32,223 nucleotides of DNA from Planctomycetaceae bacterium (GCA_002724245.1 PBOG01000010.1:1-32223); one strand, 5' to 3'; positions 8,334 to 17,553 are shown, numbered from the stretch's first letter. The notes: generated by a model not told the origin, from the letters alone. Made by a program: numbers and translations.

Positions 8334-9464
8334 ATGCCTATCAAACAGATCGAACTCCACTGCCTGCAGGTGCCGCGCGCCTACACGACCCGAATCGCGC
8401 AAGAGGGAGGCGGCGCGCGGAGCGAAGTCCAAGCGTCACCTTTTCTGTTAATCGAAGCCACCACCGAAAGCGGACAAATCGGCTGGGGAGAGATCTCCGA
8501 TGTACCCCCAAACGAAATGCCCGACTTGGGCAGACTGCGTGAGTCCGTGGCGTCGCTCCTGGTCGGACACGATCCGTTCCATCTGCAGGCGCTGCATCAG
8601 CGCGTCGGGCGCCAGTACCCTCCATCGCCAACCCACGAGTTTCCGCGTTTGCTGGCAGCCGGTCTCGATATGGTCTGTTACGACCTGGCGGCGCAAACAG
8701 CAGGTATCCCGATCTACCAACTGCTGGGCGGCCCGCGACAAACAGAGGTACGGATTTCCTGGGTCGCCTTTATCCGCGATGACTTGCAGCAATTGCAGGC
8801 GGAAATCGCTGAAAAGAAGGCAGCCGGATTCGATGCCTTCAAACTGAAGGTCGGAGTCGATATTGAACTCGACGAAGCCCGCCTGGCAATCCTCCGCGAA
8901 ACGGCCGGACCGTCCGCGAGCATCAAGATCGACCCCAACGGCGGCTGGAGCTATGCCGAAGCAGCAAGGTATATCCCCCGGCTGGCCCGGTACGACCTGG
9001 ATGGCGTCGAGACACCGATCGCTTTTCGCGACCCCCAGGAACTGGCGGCGTTACGGCGGCAGGTCGACGTCCCGCTGATCGAACATGTGTTCAACTGCGA
9101 TGATGCACTACGTTACATCCGACACGACGCCCTCGATTGTTTCAACATTGCCACGACCGGCTGTGGCGGCATCTGGCCAGCGCGAATCATTGCGGAAATG
9201 GCCCAGACGGCAGGCATCGGCATCTTGCTGGGCAGCACCGTTGAACTGGGACTCGGCACCCTGGCGCAACTTCACTTGGCGGCCTCAATCGGTGACCTGA
9301 CACTTCCCTCGGATTTGGTGGGACCGGCGTTATACACCGACGATGTGCTGGCCAGTCCACTTGTCTATCGAAAGGGACGACTGGACATTCCTCAGCTCCC
9401 CGGACTTGGCGGCACCGTCCAGCGCGGAAAATTGCAGGCGTTGGCGCGATCCAACCGTGCCTGA
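8334..9464 (+). CDS. Enolase-superfamily enzyme (MLE/OSBS-like fold, altered active site)
   Basis: This 376-residue protein has an N-terminal capping domain (about 1-125) and a TIM barrel. Barrel landmarks are K170-L-K172 in DAFKLKVG, D200 in KIDPNGGW, E226 in DGVETPI and E250 in VPLIEHVF, where relatives usually have Asp-Glu. In muconate-cycloisomerase relatives the sixth strand carries the second catalytic Lys. Here the aligned stretch reads FNIATTGCGGI with no Lys. No mandelate-racemase His/Asp pair is evident. The reaction is therefore not assignable beyond proton abstraction from a carboxylate substrate. The ATG at 8334 is chosen because the domain starts there; the frame is open upstream but that part has no domain character. 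It stands alone, 185 bases before the selenoprotein gene. Confidence 0.88.
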   Translation: MPIKQIELHCLQVPRAYTTRIAQEGGGARSEVQASPFLLIEATTESGQIGWGEISDVPPNEMPDLGRLRESVASLLVGHDPFHLQALHQRVGRQYPPSPTHEFPRLLAAGLDMVCYDLAAQTAGIPIYQLLGGPRQTEVRISWVAFIRDDLQQLQAEIAEKKAAGFDAFKLKVGVDIELDEARLAILRETAGPSASIKIDPNGGWSYAEAARYIPRLARYDLDGVETPIAFRDPQELAALRRQVDVPLIEHVFNCDDALRYIRHDALDCFNIATTGCGGIWPARIIAEMAQTAGIGILLGSTVELGLGTLAQLHLAASIGDLTLPSDLVGPALYTDDVLASPLVYRKGRLDIPQLPGLGGTVQRGKLQALARSNRA

Positions 9465-9649
9465 CCGACGTCACATTCGCTGGCGAGCCAATACACCGCG
9501 CCCCGGCCGGTTGTGGGTGAGACTGGTCAATGCCACGGGCGCGGTCTATATTTGGTCGAGAAAGATAACCGCCACACACACCTGCTCGTAGCAGCCGTGC
9601 CGCTGCGCGGATTGCCCCCGCTCTGAACCATTCTGCAAGGAACCACCCA

Positions 9650-9997
9650 ATGGCAAAACTCGACTGGAGCTACCACCGACCTGGCTGAAACAGCTGCAAA
9701 AAAGCGCAAGAGTTTCTTGCCAAAGCCAACATCGAACCCGTCGAGCAGATTAACGCCACCAAGAACAAACTCCAGGAACCCGAGGCGCTACAACTGCTGG
9801 CCAAGGCGCATACGCTGTACGCCGCCAAGGGGAAAAAAGTGGTGCAGGTGAACTTGAAGAAAGACCGGCCCGACGACGAGACACTCACCAAACTAGTACT
9901 GGGACCAACCGGAAACTTGCGCGCTCCGACCCTCCGTGCTGGCAAAACACTGCTGGTTGGCTTTCATGAGGAAACCTACCAGGAAGTGCTGACGTAG
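9650..9997 (+). CDS. ArsC/Spx-like thioredoxin-fold selenoprotein (in-frame TGA = selenocysteine 13)
   Basis: From ATG 9650 the frame reads 12 codons (MAKLDWSYHRPG), reaches TGA at 9686-9688, and continues open for 102 codons to TAG at 9995-9997. Read through, it gives 115 residues of ArsC/Spx type. The active-site loop is PG-U13-N-S-C16-K-K-A, exactly where these proteins have C-x-x-C after the first strand. Then come helix QEFLAKANI, a central Lys-rich part, the cis-proline element R91-A-P93-T, and the ending LRAGKTLLVGFHEETYQEVL, typical of the family's last strand and helix. AAGGA (9637-9641) precedes the ATG by 8 bases. A hairpin follows the TGA. It is probably a cytosolic redox enzyme or arsenate-reductase relative; the substrate is unknown. 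The alternative, a nonsense-mutated pseudogene, is less likely because the only stop sits on the catalytic Cys position and the rest is intact. Confidence 0.85.
9686..9720 (+). promoter_or_regulatory. UGA codon plus SECIS-like hairpin
   Basis: Starting 17 bases after the TGA, GCAAGA (9706-9711) pairs perfectly with TCTTGC (9715-9720) around the three-base loop GTT (9712-9714). Bacterial SECIS elements sit in the coding region just downstream of the UGA, have a short stem, and expose a G-U in the apical loop for SelB. The loop G here is 24 bases after the TGA, within the usual range. Lower-stem pairing is weak by eye, and the spacing was judged by hand without folding. Confidence 0.65.
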
Positions 9998-10002
9998 AAC
10001 GG

Positions 10003-10017
10003 CGGCAGCAACTGCCG
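10003..10017. terminator. Hairpin between convergent genes
   Basis: CGGCAG and CTGCCG form a perfect 6-bp stem with loop CAA, starting six bases after the selenoprotein stop and 33 bases before the end of the converging symporter gene. It has no T-run on either strand, so intrinsic termination is uncertain. The same stem with a different loop (CGG) forms the core of the hairpin at 7209-7231. Confidence 0.4.
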
Positions 10018-10049
10018 GTTGGCGGTAGGCCGCTGTTGACGGCACGCGC

Positions 10050-11534
10050 TTACAGGTCCATGGCCTGGTCAATGTCGGCGTCAATCGGCGGCGGGGGTGT
10101 CGCGACGGAAACCAGGTAGAAAATGGTGAGCGAGATCAACAACGAAAACGCGCCCCCATGGAAACCATAGGGTAATTTGATTTGGAGCACCTCGAGGAAG
10201 AAATTGACCAGCAGACTGGCCCCGATCGCCAGATTGCAGGCCATTGGGGTCGCGCGTTTCCAGTTGAATCCGATGGCCACCGTCGGCACGATCGCCGCGG
10301 CAAACGTCCCCCACCCAAAGGCGCCGAGCAGGGCAACCAGGTTCTCAGAAAAGAGCGCGAACATCGCCGCCGCCGCCGCAATGCTGACGGTAGCCACACG
10401 GGCCCAGTACAGCTCATTGTCTAATGAGCGGCCACGCCAGGCGCGGGGGATATCGTGAACCACCGCCGCGGCACCAATATTCAGAAAACTGTCAGCCGTC
10501 GACATGATCGCCGCCAGCAGGCCGGCAAACACAACACCCGCCAACAGAGGGTGAGCGTAATGCTGCAGAAACTGGGGGGCGGCATTATCCGCCTCCAAAA
10601 GCGGGGGCTCCTGGCCGGACAAAACGAGCGCTCGCATGGAGAGACCGATACCGATCCACAGCAGGGCCGAGATGGCGTAGCCGAACACCGATACGGGTAG
10701 CATGTGCCGGGCATCCCCCAGCCGCCGGGTCATCATAAACTTGGTGATCACGTGGGGTTGGCCACAGGCCCCCAACACAAACACAAAATACCAGGAGAGG
10801 CAGCCGACGATACCCAGCGTCCCCCAGGGCCCGATCGATTCCGGATCGTCGGCCAGCAGAATCCGTGACATGCCAGTCATGCCGTTCTCCACCGTAGCAA
10901 CCGCCGTCAACAGCACTAACAGCGCTGCGACCACCATGATCAGTCCCTGCACCAGGTCGGTATAAACGGACGCGACAATTCCGCCGCTGACGCAGTAAAA
11001 CACAAGCACCGCCGTACTCACCACCAGGCACATCTCGCGTGGTACTGACGGAATCCAGGACACCTCGGCCAGGATCGTCTGCAGCACAATCGCCATCGCC
11101 CCAATCTGCGCTGCCAGATAACCCATAACTCCCAACAGGATGGCCACCGCGGTAAGAAAACTGGTGGACCGGCTGTTGTAGCGCACCAACACTGCGTCCG
11201 GCAGCGAAATCGTCTCGCGCAATTCCGCAAACAGTCGCAGGCGTTTGGCGAGCAGGAAAAAAGACAGACTGATGCCAACGGAAGCAGAAACCACCATCCA
11301 GAACGAACTGACGCCCATTTTGTAGACCAGTCCGGGACCACCCACAAAACCAAAACCGCTCATGGTGCTGGAAAAGACGGCAACCCCCGTTACCAGAATT
11401 CCCAGGTGACGACCGGCCATGAAAAAATCATGCGTACTCTTGGTACGACGCATGGCCCACAACCCCACACCGATACACATCAGCATGTAGATCACAACCG
11501 AACAGAGGATGATCACACTTCGGTAAGCTTCCAT
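10050..11534 (-). CDS. Sodium:solute symporter (SSS family)
   Basis: This 494-residue protein has about 13 membrane helices. SSS signatures are FFMAGRHLGILVTGVAVFSSTMSGFGFVG near residues 35-63, GGIVASVYTDLVQGLIM in the middle (the family's GG-x-x-x-V-x-x-TD-x-x-Q-x-x-x-M element), and GLLAAIMSTADSFLN (A-x-MST-D-S). These regions carry the sodium sites. The substrate (amino acid, sugar acid or similar) cannot be told. The ATG at 11534 is preferred; an in-frame TTG at 11570 would overlap the preceding gene's stop by 3 bases and add 12 polar residues. It lies directly downstream of a membrane protein gene and probably forms a two-gene operon with it. Confidence 0.9.
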   Translation of the reverse strand: MEAYRSVIILCSVVIYMLMCIGVGLWAMRRTKSTHDFFMAGRHLGILVTGVAVFSSTMSGFGFVGGPGLVYKMGVSSFWMVVSASVGISLSFFLLAKRLRLFAELRETISLPDAVLVRYNSRSTSFLTAVAILLGVMGYLAAQIGAMAIVLQTILAEVSWIPSVPREMCLVVSTAVLVFYCVSGGIVASVYTDLVQGLIMVVAALLVLLTAVATVENGMTGMSRILLADDPESIGPWGTLGIVGCLSWYFVFVLGACGQPHVITKFMMTRRLGDARHMLPVSVFGYAISALLWIGIGLSMRALVLSGQEPPLLEADNAAPQFLQHYAHPLLAGVVFAGLLAAIMSTADSFLNIGAAAVVHDIPRAWRGRSLDNELYWARVATVSIAAAAAMFALFSENLVALLGAFGWGTFAAAIVPTVAIGFNWKRATPMACNLAIGASLLVNFFLEVLQIKLPYGFHGGAFSLLISLTIFYLVSVATPPPPIDADIDQAMDL

Positions 11535-11566
11535 CGGTGTTACGACCGAGCGCGGACAGGCCGCGG

Positions 11567-12241
11567 TCAAACCTCCTCAACCGGATGTTCCCGAGCCGCG
11601 GTGCGCGCAGCTACCAGCGCTGCAAACTGCGTTTCCGCCTGGGGTGAAAAAATCCAGCGGTCAAAGAACAGCACGTACAGTGCCACAAAAACACCCGGGG
11701 CGAACCAGATACCGAACAACAGCCACGTCGTCGCCTCGGGAAAAGAACCCAGGAACCGGGTGTTGGCAGGATCGAGCATCGAGATCTGGTAACTCCGGCA
11801 CAACAGTGCGAAAACCACTTCAAAGACCAGGCCCCCGAATACGAACAGCCCCGGCAACAACCAGGAGTGCGATTGCCGGGCGGCCGACTGCTGGGTCTGC
11901 GCCGCGGCCGGCAAACCGGCCGACCAGGCCAACAGGCCCGTGAACAGGGCAATTTGCAGGGCGCCAAACAACCAACCGCCCAGCAACACGCTGGCATGAC
12001 GCTGCTGGCCAGAACCGCCCTGGTTCATATCCGGAAATATCGGGTTGCGGTGCGGCACACCATGGCCTATCGCGGTCCCCTCCGCTGGCAGGGGCGCTGC
12101 GGTCCGGGGCGCTGCTGCGTCCGCGCTCGACGCGGTGTTATCGGATGTCGCGTCAGGTGCCACGATCTCTGGGGTCAGTAGCAGGTGCAGAACCACGGCC
12201 CACAGCGCCACCAATAACACCAACGAGGGCCAGCTTTTCAT
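11567..12241 (-). CDS. Four-helix membrane protein, probable partner of the sodium symporter
   Basis: This 224-residue product (ATG at 12241) has an N-terminal helix (about 5-21), a low-complexity Ala/Ser/Thr/Pro linker (about 25-75), then three strong helices (about 87-113, 130-157 and 172-200) and a short charged tail. It is not a family I can name. Its gene ends 32 bases before the symporter ATG. Some SSS transporters have a small accessory membrane subunit, and this may play that role, but that is inference from position only. An upstream in-frame start at 12283 would add 14 residues and is less likely. Confidence 0.7.
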   Translation of the reverse strand: MKSWPSLVLLVALWAVVLHLLLTPEIVAPDATSDNTASSADAAAPRTAAPLPAEGTAIGHGVPHRNPIFPDMNQGGSGQQRHASVLLGGWLFGALQIALFTGLLAWSAGLPAAAQTQQSAARQSHSWLLPGLFVFGGLVFEVVFALLCRSYQISMLDPANTRFLGSFPEATTWLLFGIWFAPGVFVALYVLFFDRWIFSPQAETQFAALVAARTAAREHPVEEV

Positions 12242-12405
12242 GGCGTATCCACTTTCCCGGTAGCGAATTGCTGGAACAGGCACTGGCCGCCGGCTACCGT
12301 GACTTCACGATCCATCCGCGTGGTCAACGCGCGGGGCAGTCTGAAAGGGCGCATTGTGGCCTGCCGCTGGTCAAAATCAACCCACACCATAGGATCCCTG
12401 GTCGT

Positions 12406-13152
12406 TCACGTCGTACGGCCAATCTTAGCTCGGATGAACTCACGGTTGAGGACCGCAATGTGATCCGTGCTAATGGCCTTGGGACAGGCCGCCTCACAGT
12501 CCGTGTAATTCGTGCAGGAACCAAAACCCTCTGCATCCATGGTGTCGACCATCGACAGGACACGCCCACGGCGCTCGGCATCTCCCTGTGGCACATGCGC
12601 CAGGTGCGAAACCTTGGCGGAGACAAAGAGCATGGCGGATGCGTTCTTGCAAGCGGCCACACAGGCACCACAGCCGATGCAGGTGGCCGCATCAAACGCA
12701 TAATCGGCATCGTCTTTGGGTATCGGAGTGTTGTTGGCGTCCTGGGCGCTGCCCGTATCGATGGAAACAAAACCCCCGGCGCGGATGATCCGGTCAAATG
12801 CGGAACGATCGACGACCAGATCCCGGACCACTGGAAACGCGGCAGCCCGCCAGGGTTCGATGAAAATCGTGTCGCCATCCTGGAAACTGCGCATGTGTAG
12901 CTGACAGGTGGTGGTGGTTTCCGGACCGTGTGGTGTGCCGTTAATCATCAACGAACACGTCCCACAAATGCCTTCACGGCAATCGTGGTCAAAGGCCACG
13001 GGCAGTCCACCGTCGGATTCCAGCTGGTCGTTGAGAATATCAAGCATTTCCAGGAAGGACGTATCGCCGCTGATATCGTCCACTTCGTACGTCTGGATTC
13101 CCCCAGCCACATCCGCATTCTCTTGACGCCAGATCTTGAGCGTGAAATGCAT
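12406..13152 (-). CDS. sdhB: Succinate dehydrogenase/fumarate reductase iron-sulfur subunit
   Basis: This 248-residue protein has all three cluster motifs. The [2Fe-2S] ligands are C58, C63, C66 and C83 ([10 protein letters not shown] and TTTCQL). The [4Fe-4S] set is C158, C161, C164 and C168 ([12 protein letters not shown]). The [3Fe-4S] set is completed by C213, C219 and C223 ([13 protein letters not shown]). It passes electrons from the flavin of SdhA to the quinone site in the membrane anchor. Its ATG shares one base with the SdhA stop (TAATG), which shows translational coupling. It is the last gene of the sdhC-sdhA-sdhB operon. Confidence 0.97.
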   Translation of the reverse strand: MHFTLKIWRQENADVAGGIQTYEVDDISGDTSFLEMLDILNDQLESDGGLPVAFDHDCREGICGTCSLMINGTPHGPETTTTCQLHMRSFQDGDTIFIEPWRAAAFPVVRDLVVDRSAFDRIIRAGGFVSIDTGSAQDANNTPIPKDDADYAFDAATCIGCGACVAACKNASAMLFVSAKVSHLAHVPQGDAERRGRVLSMVDTMDAEGFGSCTNYTDCEAACPKAISTDHIAVLNREFIRAKIGRTT

Positions 13153-15071
13153 TACTTGTAACTCCGCAAAGCCAATTCAACGTATTCGAATTCGAGCTGT
13201 TCTTCATTGCGGATCGGCACCGCGTCATCTCCCGTGTACTCCCAGACAGCCGAGTGACAATACTGCTCATCGTCACGGACCGCCTCCCCTTCTGGAGTCT
13301 GGTATTCCTCACGGAAATGCCCCCCACACGATTCATTTCGAGTCAGTGCATCCCGGCACATCAGTTCGCCGAACTCGAGGAAGTCTGCCACGCGCCCCGC
13401 CTTTTCCAGGGAGAGGTTTAATTCCTCACCAGCCCCCATGACCTTCACATTCTTCCAGAATTCTTCGCGCAGTTCTGGGATTTGCTGGAGTGCCTTTTCG
13501 AGACCCTCGGCGTTGCGACTCATGCCGCAGTTCTCCCACATGATACGGCCGAGTTCTTTGTGAAACGAGTCTACCGTCCGGTTACCGCTCGCGTTCAATA
13601 ACCGGTTCAGACGCGTGGTGCAGCCCTGCTCCGCCTGTTTGAATTCTGCGTGGTCGGGCGACACGGTCTGGTGGGAAATACCCAACTGCGCAAAGTAGTT
13701 CCCAATGGTCGCGGGCAGAATGAAATAGCCATCGGCCAGACCCTGCATCAACGCGCTGGCACCCAAACGATTCGCACCATGGTCAGAGAAGTTGGCCTCA
13801 CCAATCACAAACAGGCCCTCGACGGTACTCATCAAGTTGTAGTCGACCCACAAACCGCCCATGGTGTAATGCGGGGCCGGGAAAATCCGCATGGGAACCT
13901 GGTAGGGATTCTCGTCCGTAATGCGCTGATACATGTCGAACAGATTACCGTACTTGGCAGCCACCGTATCACGTCCCATCCGGGCAGTCGCGTCGCGGAA
14001 ATCCAGGTAGACACCCAATCCGGTTTTGCCAACGCCGCGGCCCTCATCACACACCTCTTTGGCACTCCGTGAAGCCACATCGCGCGGGGTCAGGTTACCA
14101 AAACTGGGGTACTTCCGTTCGAGGAAATAATCCCGCTCTGCATCGGGTATCTCGTTCGGAGGCCGAGTGTCACCGACCTGCTGGGGAACCCAGACACGGC
14201 CATCGTTGCGCAGCGATTCGGACATCAGGGTTAATTTTGACTGGTGATCACCGGCAACCGGAATGCAAGTCGGATGAATCTGTGTGAAACAGGGATTGGC
14301 AAATCCGGCGCCTTTCTTGTACGCCCGGTAGGCCGCGGTCACGTTACAACCCATAGCGTTGGTCGATAGAAAAAAGACGTTGGCATAGCCACCTGTCGCC
14401 AGCACCACTGCATCGGCGGCGTGTGATTCGACCTCACCGGTGACCAGGTTGCGTGTAACAATACCGCTGGCCCGGCCATCGACGACCACGACGTCCAGCA
14501 TCTCCATACGGGTGAACATCCGCACATTGCCGCTGGCAACCTGGCGACTCAATGCCGAGTAGGCACCAATCAGCAGTTGTTGCCCTGTTTGTCCGCGTGC
14601 GTAGAACGTACGAGAAACCTGTGCGCCACCAAACGAGCGATTATCCAGAAGCCCGCCATACTCCCGCGCAAACGGCACACCCTGGGCAACACATTGATCA
14701 ATGATCAGGCCACTGACCTCCGCCAGCCGGTGGACGTTCGCCTCGCGACTGCGAAAATCGCCTCCCTTGACCGTGTCATAAAACAACCGGTAAATACTGT
14801 CTCCGTCACCGGGATAATTCTTGGCGGCGTTGATGCCACCCTGGGCGGCGATACTATGCGCGCGGCGCGGGCTGTCTTGAAAACAGAAACAATCAACCGC
14901 GTACCCCAATTCAGACATCGTGGCGGCTGCCGAAGCACCCGCCAGTCCAGACCCCACCACGATCACGCGGAATTTGCGCTTATTGGACGGATTGACCAGC
15001 TTCAACTTGTTCCGGTAACGGGACCATTTTTCCTGGATCGGGCCCTCGGGGATCTTAGCATCTAGTTTCAT
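13152..15071 (-). CDS. sdhA: Succinate dehydrogenase/fumarate reductase flavoprotein subunit
   Basis: This protein has 639 residues from the ATG at 15071. It starts [16 protein letters not shown], the usual opening of this group (Bacteroidetes/planctomycete/Wolinella-like). FAD-binding [14 protein letters not shown] lies near residues 36-49. [15 protein letters not shown] carries the His that is covalently linked to FAD in the family. The active-site region [26 protein letters not shown] and the FAD-contact segment near [27 protein letters not shown] are intact. An in-frame GTG at 15119 lies only 8 bases after the sdhC gene and would add 16 residues; the family start favours 15071. It oxidises succinate to fumarate on the inner face of the membrane. 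Confidence 0.97.
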   Translation of the reverse strand: MKLDAKIPEGPIQEKWSRYRNKLKLVNPSNKRKFRVIVVGSGLAGASAAATMSELGYAVDCFCFQDSPRRAHSIAAQGGINAAKNYPGDGDSIYRLFYDTVKGGDFRSREANVHRLAEVSGLIIDQCVAQGVPFAREYGGLLDNRSFGGAQVSRTFYARGQTGQQLLIGAYSALSRQVASGNVRMFTRMEMLDVVVVDGRASGIVTRNLVTGEVESHAADAVVLATGGYANVFFLSTNAMGCNVTAAYRAYKKGAGFANPCFTQIHPTCIPVAGDHQSKLTLMSESLRNDGRVWVPQQVGDTRPPNEIPDAERDYFLERKYPSFGNLTPRDVASRSAKEVCDEGRGVGKTGLGVYLDFRDATARMGRDTVAAKYGNLFDMYQRITDENPYQVPMRIFPAPHYTMGGLWVDYNLMSTVEGLFVIGEANFSDHGANRLGASALMQGLADGYFILPATIGNYFAQLGISHQTVSPDHAEFKQAEQGCTTRLNRLLNASGNRTVDSFHKELGRIMWENCGMSRNAEGLEKALQQIPELREEFWKNVKVMGAGEELNLSLEKAGRVADFLEFGELMCRDALTRNESCGGHFREEYQTPEGEAVRDDEQYCHSAVWEYTGDDAVPIRNEEQLEFEYVELALRSYK

Positions 15072-15127
15072 ACGATTGCGTTTCTTTACTGGTTGCGCCG
15101 GGACGTCGGCCAGTTCCACGGATCAAG

Positions 15128-15865
15128 TCAGGCCGTAGAGCTTGCCTGAAGAATGTTAAGCAAGACGGCGATCGGAATGGAACAGTTTCCGATCAAAACG
15201 ACCATCGCCAACAGAGGTCCCACTCGGGTCAACAGAGCTCTCCGGTTCTCGTTCTTCATGCCGATAGTCTGAAACAGACTCTGCCCGCCATGCCAAAGAT
15301 GTGCGGCCAGGAACAACTGGGCCAGCACATAAACCAGAGCGACCACTGGCTGCTGAAAGGAGTAGACCACCATATCGTAGGCATTGTGCATTTGCTGACC
15401 CACGTAGGGTGGAGTTTGATACTCAATTTGGGCAGCAAAGCCCACCGTACTGTCAGGATAGTGCACACGATGCAACGTAAAATGCAGCAGGTGATAGACC
15501 ACAAACAACAGGATCACGACCCCCGTCTGGAGCATGTAACGCGACGCCACCGTCGACTGAATCGGTTCGTAGCTGGCGTACCCTACCGGTCTGGCCACGC
15601 TGTTCTGGCGAGTAAGCAAGAAGACGAGACCCATGTGCGCGACAAAAATGGCCAGCAGGCCGATGCGGGCCGGCCACAGCAACACCATATGCTGCATTTT
15701 GTAGGCGTACAGGTTGAACGTGTCGGGACCCAGAAACACCTGGAGATTCCCGAACATGTGCGCCAGGACAAACAGAATTAACCCGCCGCCTGTAATCGCT
15801 ACGCCAATTTTGGCTAGCACTGAAGCCAGCGGCCCGGTCCTAAAAAGCTGATTCTGCGACACCAT
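15128..15865 (-). CDS. sdhC: Succinate dehydrogenase cytochrome b subunit (single large anchor)
   Basis: This 245-residue protein has five helices. Helix His residues are visible in LFVLAHMFGNLQVF, FVAHMGLVF, VVYHLLHFTLHRV and LAAHLWHGGQSLFQTIG. This pattern fits the diheme cytochrome b558 anchor of the Bacillus/Wolinella-type succinate:quinone reductases, in which one protein replaces SdhC plus SdhD. No separate sdhD is present, in agreement. It is the first gene of the operon; its ATG has no strong Shine-Dalgarno sequence. The 185 bases upstream (15866-16050) should hold the promoter, but no clear box was found. Confidence 0.93.
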   Translation of the reverse strand: MVSQNQLFRTGPLASVLAKIGVAITGGGLILFVLAHMFGNLQVFLGPDTFNLYAYKMQHMVLLWPARIGLLAIFVAHMGLVFLLTRQNSVARPVGYASYEPIQSTVASRYMLQTGVVILLFVVYHLLHFTLHRVHYPDSTVGFAAQIEYQTPPYVGQQMHNAYDMVVYSFQQPVVALVYVLAQLFLAAHLWHGGQSLFQTIGMKNENRRALLTRVGPLLAMVVLIGNCSIPIAVLLNILQASSTA

Positions 15866-16050
15866 CGCTTGTGTTTCAATCTCGTGTTTTCAAGAAAGGA
15901 GAGAAAAAGCAACCCACGCAAATGAGCTACAGCGGCGATCCCAGTCCTCAGCCGGACCGGACAACATCCGCCCACGGATTACTTCATACGTCTGTTCTAC
16001 CAGCAATCGCTTTGTTCTGCATGCCATCCACAGCAGAAGGCATAGATTTA

Positions 16051-17553
16051 CTACTCCGGTCGGTTTGCCCCACGACGCCCGACCCACTCGACGTACCGTA
16101 GTAGATACGCCTCAATACCCGCGCTCCATTCGGAGTGGCCACTGCTCACCAGCACGCGTCCTCGGCCATACTTCCCTGCCAGGATCGCCGGCGTATCGAC
16201 CATTACCTGGGGATCCGCACCATTTACGCCGATCCCACTACGGTACCAGGCCAGCACTTCATAGGCAGGCAGGTCCCCCTGTTCTGCCGGGGAAAAAATG
16301 GGGCCGTTTCCGTAGTGATAATCAATCCTGCCGGACCGGGCTTCGAACACACGCTGCCCTGCAGCGGTCAGTTCAATCTGGACAGTACCAATGCCACGCG
16401 CCCAGTGATCGTGATCCACAATCTCGGCGTTGAGCAGGTTCAGCCCCCAGGTATAGGGCTGACGCGCCGCCAGATAGGCTCCGGCACAAATACCGATGTA
16501 GCCACCTCCACCCCGTACAAACTCCTGTACCGCACGACGGCCCTGCACCGCCAAGGCGTCAAACTGATGAGAGGCCATACCCCCGGGGAACAACACCACG
16601 TCAAAAGAGGCCAAACCACCACTCTGGATCTCAACAGGATGGATCGGATGCGCTTCGACTTCGGAGAGTCCGTTCATCAAATCGGTCACAAAGGGCATCG
16701 GCCGCCCACTACCGGGTCCATCGTAAATGCCCACGACTAACTTCTCCCGGGCATCCGGTTTGGCACGCCGCGAGTCGACAAATTGGTCGACCTGGATCGT
16801 CGTATCAATCATCTGCAATTGTCGTAACAGCGCGTGGACCCCCAACCGGTGCTGGCGGATCCGCACTGCCGCGCGCAGATCTCGAGTGGGTGTCGTGTTC
16901 TGGCGGGCACTGGTGACCAGCAGCGCCGCCCGTACGTCATGTTGGCCAGCCCAGTGGAGTGCAAACGAAGACAACTGCGGGCTACCCGGCCGCGTTTGGA
17001 AATGACTCTGGGAATCAGACTGGCCCGCATTGATGGCCGCCAGCATCGCCACCGCGATCGGCTGTACCGCCGGCTGACTGGTATGGATCAACGAACCGCC
17101 CAGTGTTGCCAGACCCGCGCGGGGGTAATAGAAGTCTTCGCGCAATTCGAGAATCCAATCCGGCTGGCAAGCGGCCACCTGGTCGGCAAATCCCGCCGGG
17201 ATCGCTGGCACGTCGATTCCCATGGTGACCAGTCGGCCACGCGATAACGACCAGCCACCAACCTGGCTCAGTGCGTGCAGCGGAAAACGCTGGTCAGCGC
17301 GCCCTCCTGCGAGCACCACCACGCACGGACCCGGTCGACCCGAATCGTACGTCGCCACCCGCACCGCGGTGGCATCGACTGCTGGTAATGGCGCAGCGCG
17401 TGAATCATGATTCCAGCACACCAGCAAACAGAGTACTGCGGCCAGCAACAGCCGCCATCGGTAGCGACCTCTGCTGCACCCAGGACGATTCTCTCTACCC
17501 AGCGCAGTAGTGGGTCGGACGGACAACACGGACAACCAGTGGCAAGTCACCAT
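16051..17553 (-). CDS. Glutamine amidotransferase-like protein (BPL_N / class I GATase fold)
   Basis: This 500-residue protein has an N-terminal hydrophobic segment (RWRLLLAAVLCLLVCW, about 32-47), likely a membrane anchor or signal. The C-terminal half has the class I glutamine-amidotransferase fold seen in biotin-protein-ligase N-terminal-like proteins: KLVVGIYDGPGSG, FDVVLFPGGMASHQFDAL, then YIGICAGAYLA with the nucleophile-elbow Cys intact, and SSGHSEWSAGIEAYLLRYV at the end. The middle part (about 60-270) resembles a peptidase-like domain but was not identified. Its ATG overlaps the TAA of the 102-residue gene by one base (TAATG), so the two are coupled. The function is not known. Confidence 0.78.
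   Translation of the reverse strand: MVTCHWLSVLSVRPTTALGRENRPGCSRGRYRWRLLLAAVLCLLVCWNHDSRAAPLPAVDATAVRVATYDSGRPGPCVVVLAGGRADQRFPLHALSQVGGWSLSRGRLVTMGIDVPAIPAGFADQVAACQPDWILELREDFYYPRAGLATLGGSLIHTSQPAVQPIAVAMLAAINAGQSDSQSHFQTRPGSPQLSSFALHWAGQHDVRAALLVTSARQNTTPTRDLRAAVRIRQHRLGVHALLRQLQMIDTTIQVDQFVDSRRAKPDAREKLVVGIYDGPGSGRPMPFVTDLMNGLSEVEAHPIHPVEIQSGGLASFDVVLFPGGMASHQFDALAVQGRRAVQEFVRGGGGYIGICAGAYLAARQPYTWGLNLLNAEIVDHDHWARGIGTVQIELTAAGQRVFEARSGRIDYHYGNGPIFSPAEQGDLPAYEVLAWYRSGIGVNGADPQVMVDTPAILAGKYGRGRVLVSSGHSEWSAGIEAYLLRYVEWVGRRGANRPE

Noticed and set aside
9670-9945. 91-residue open frame on the minus strand over the selenoprotein gene
   Set aside because: Its composition is Ser/Phe/Ala-rich without domain character, and it is the antisense shadow of the plus-strand frame that forms a complete thioredoxin-fold protein when the TGA is read as Sec.
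15890-16087. 65-residue minus-strand frame between sdhC and the amidotransferase-like gene
   Set aside because: It overlaps the end of the amidotransferase-like gene, has no recognisable motif or ribosome site, and is most likely chance in the sdh promoter region.
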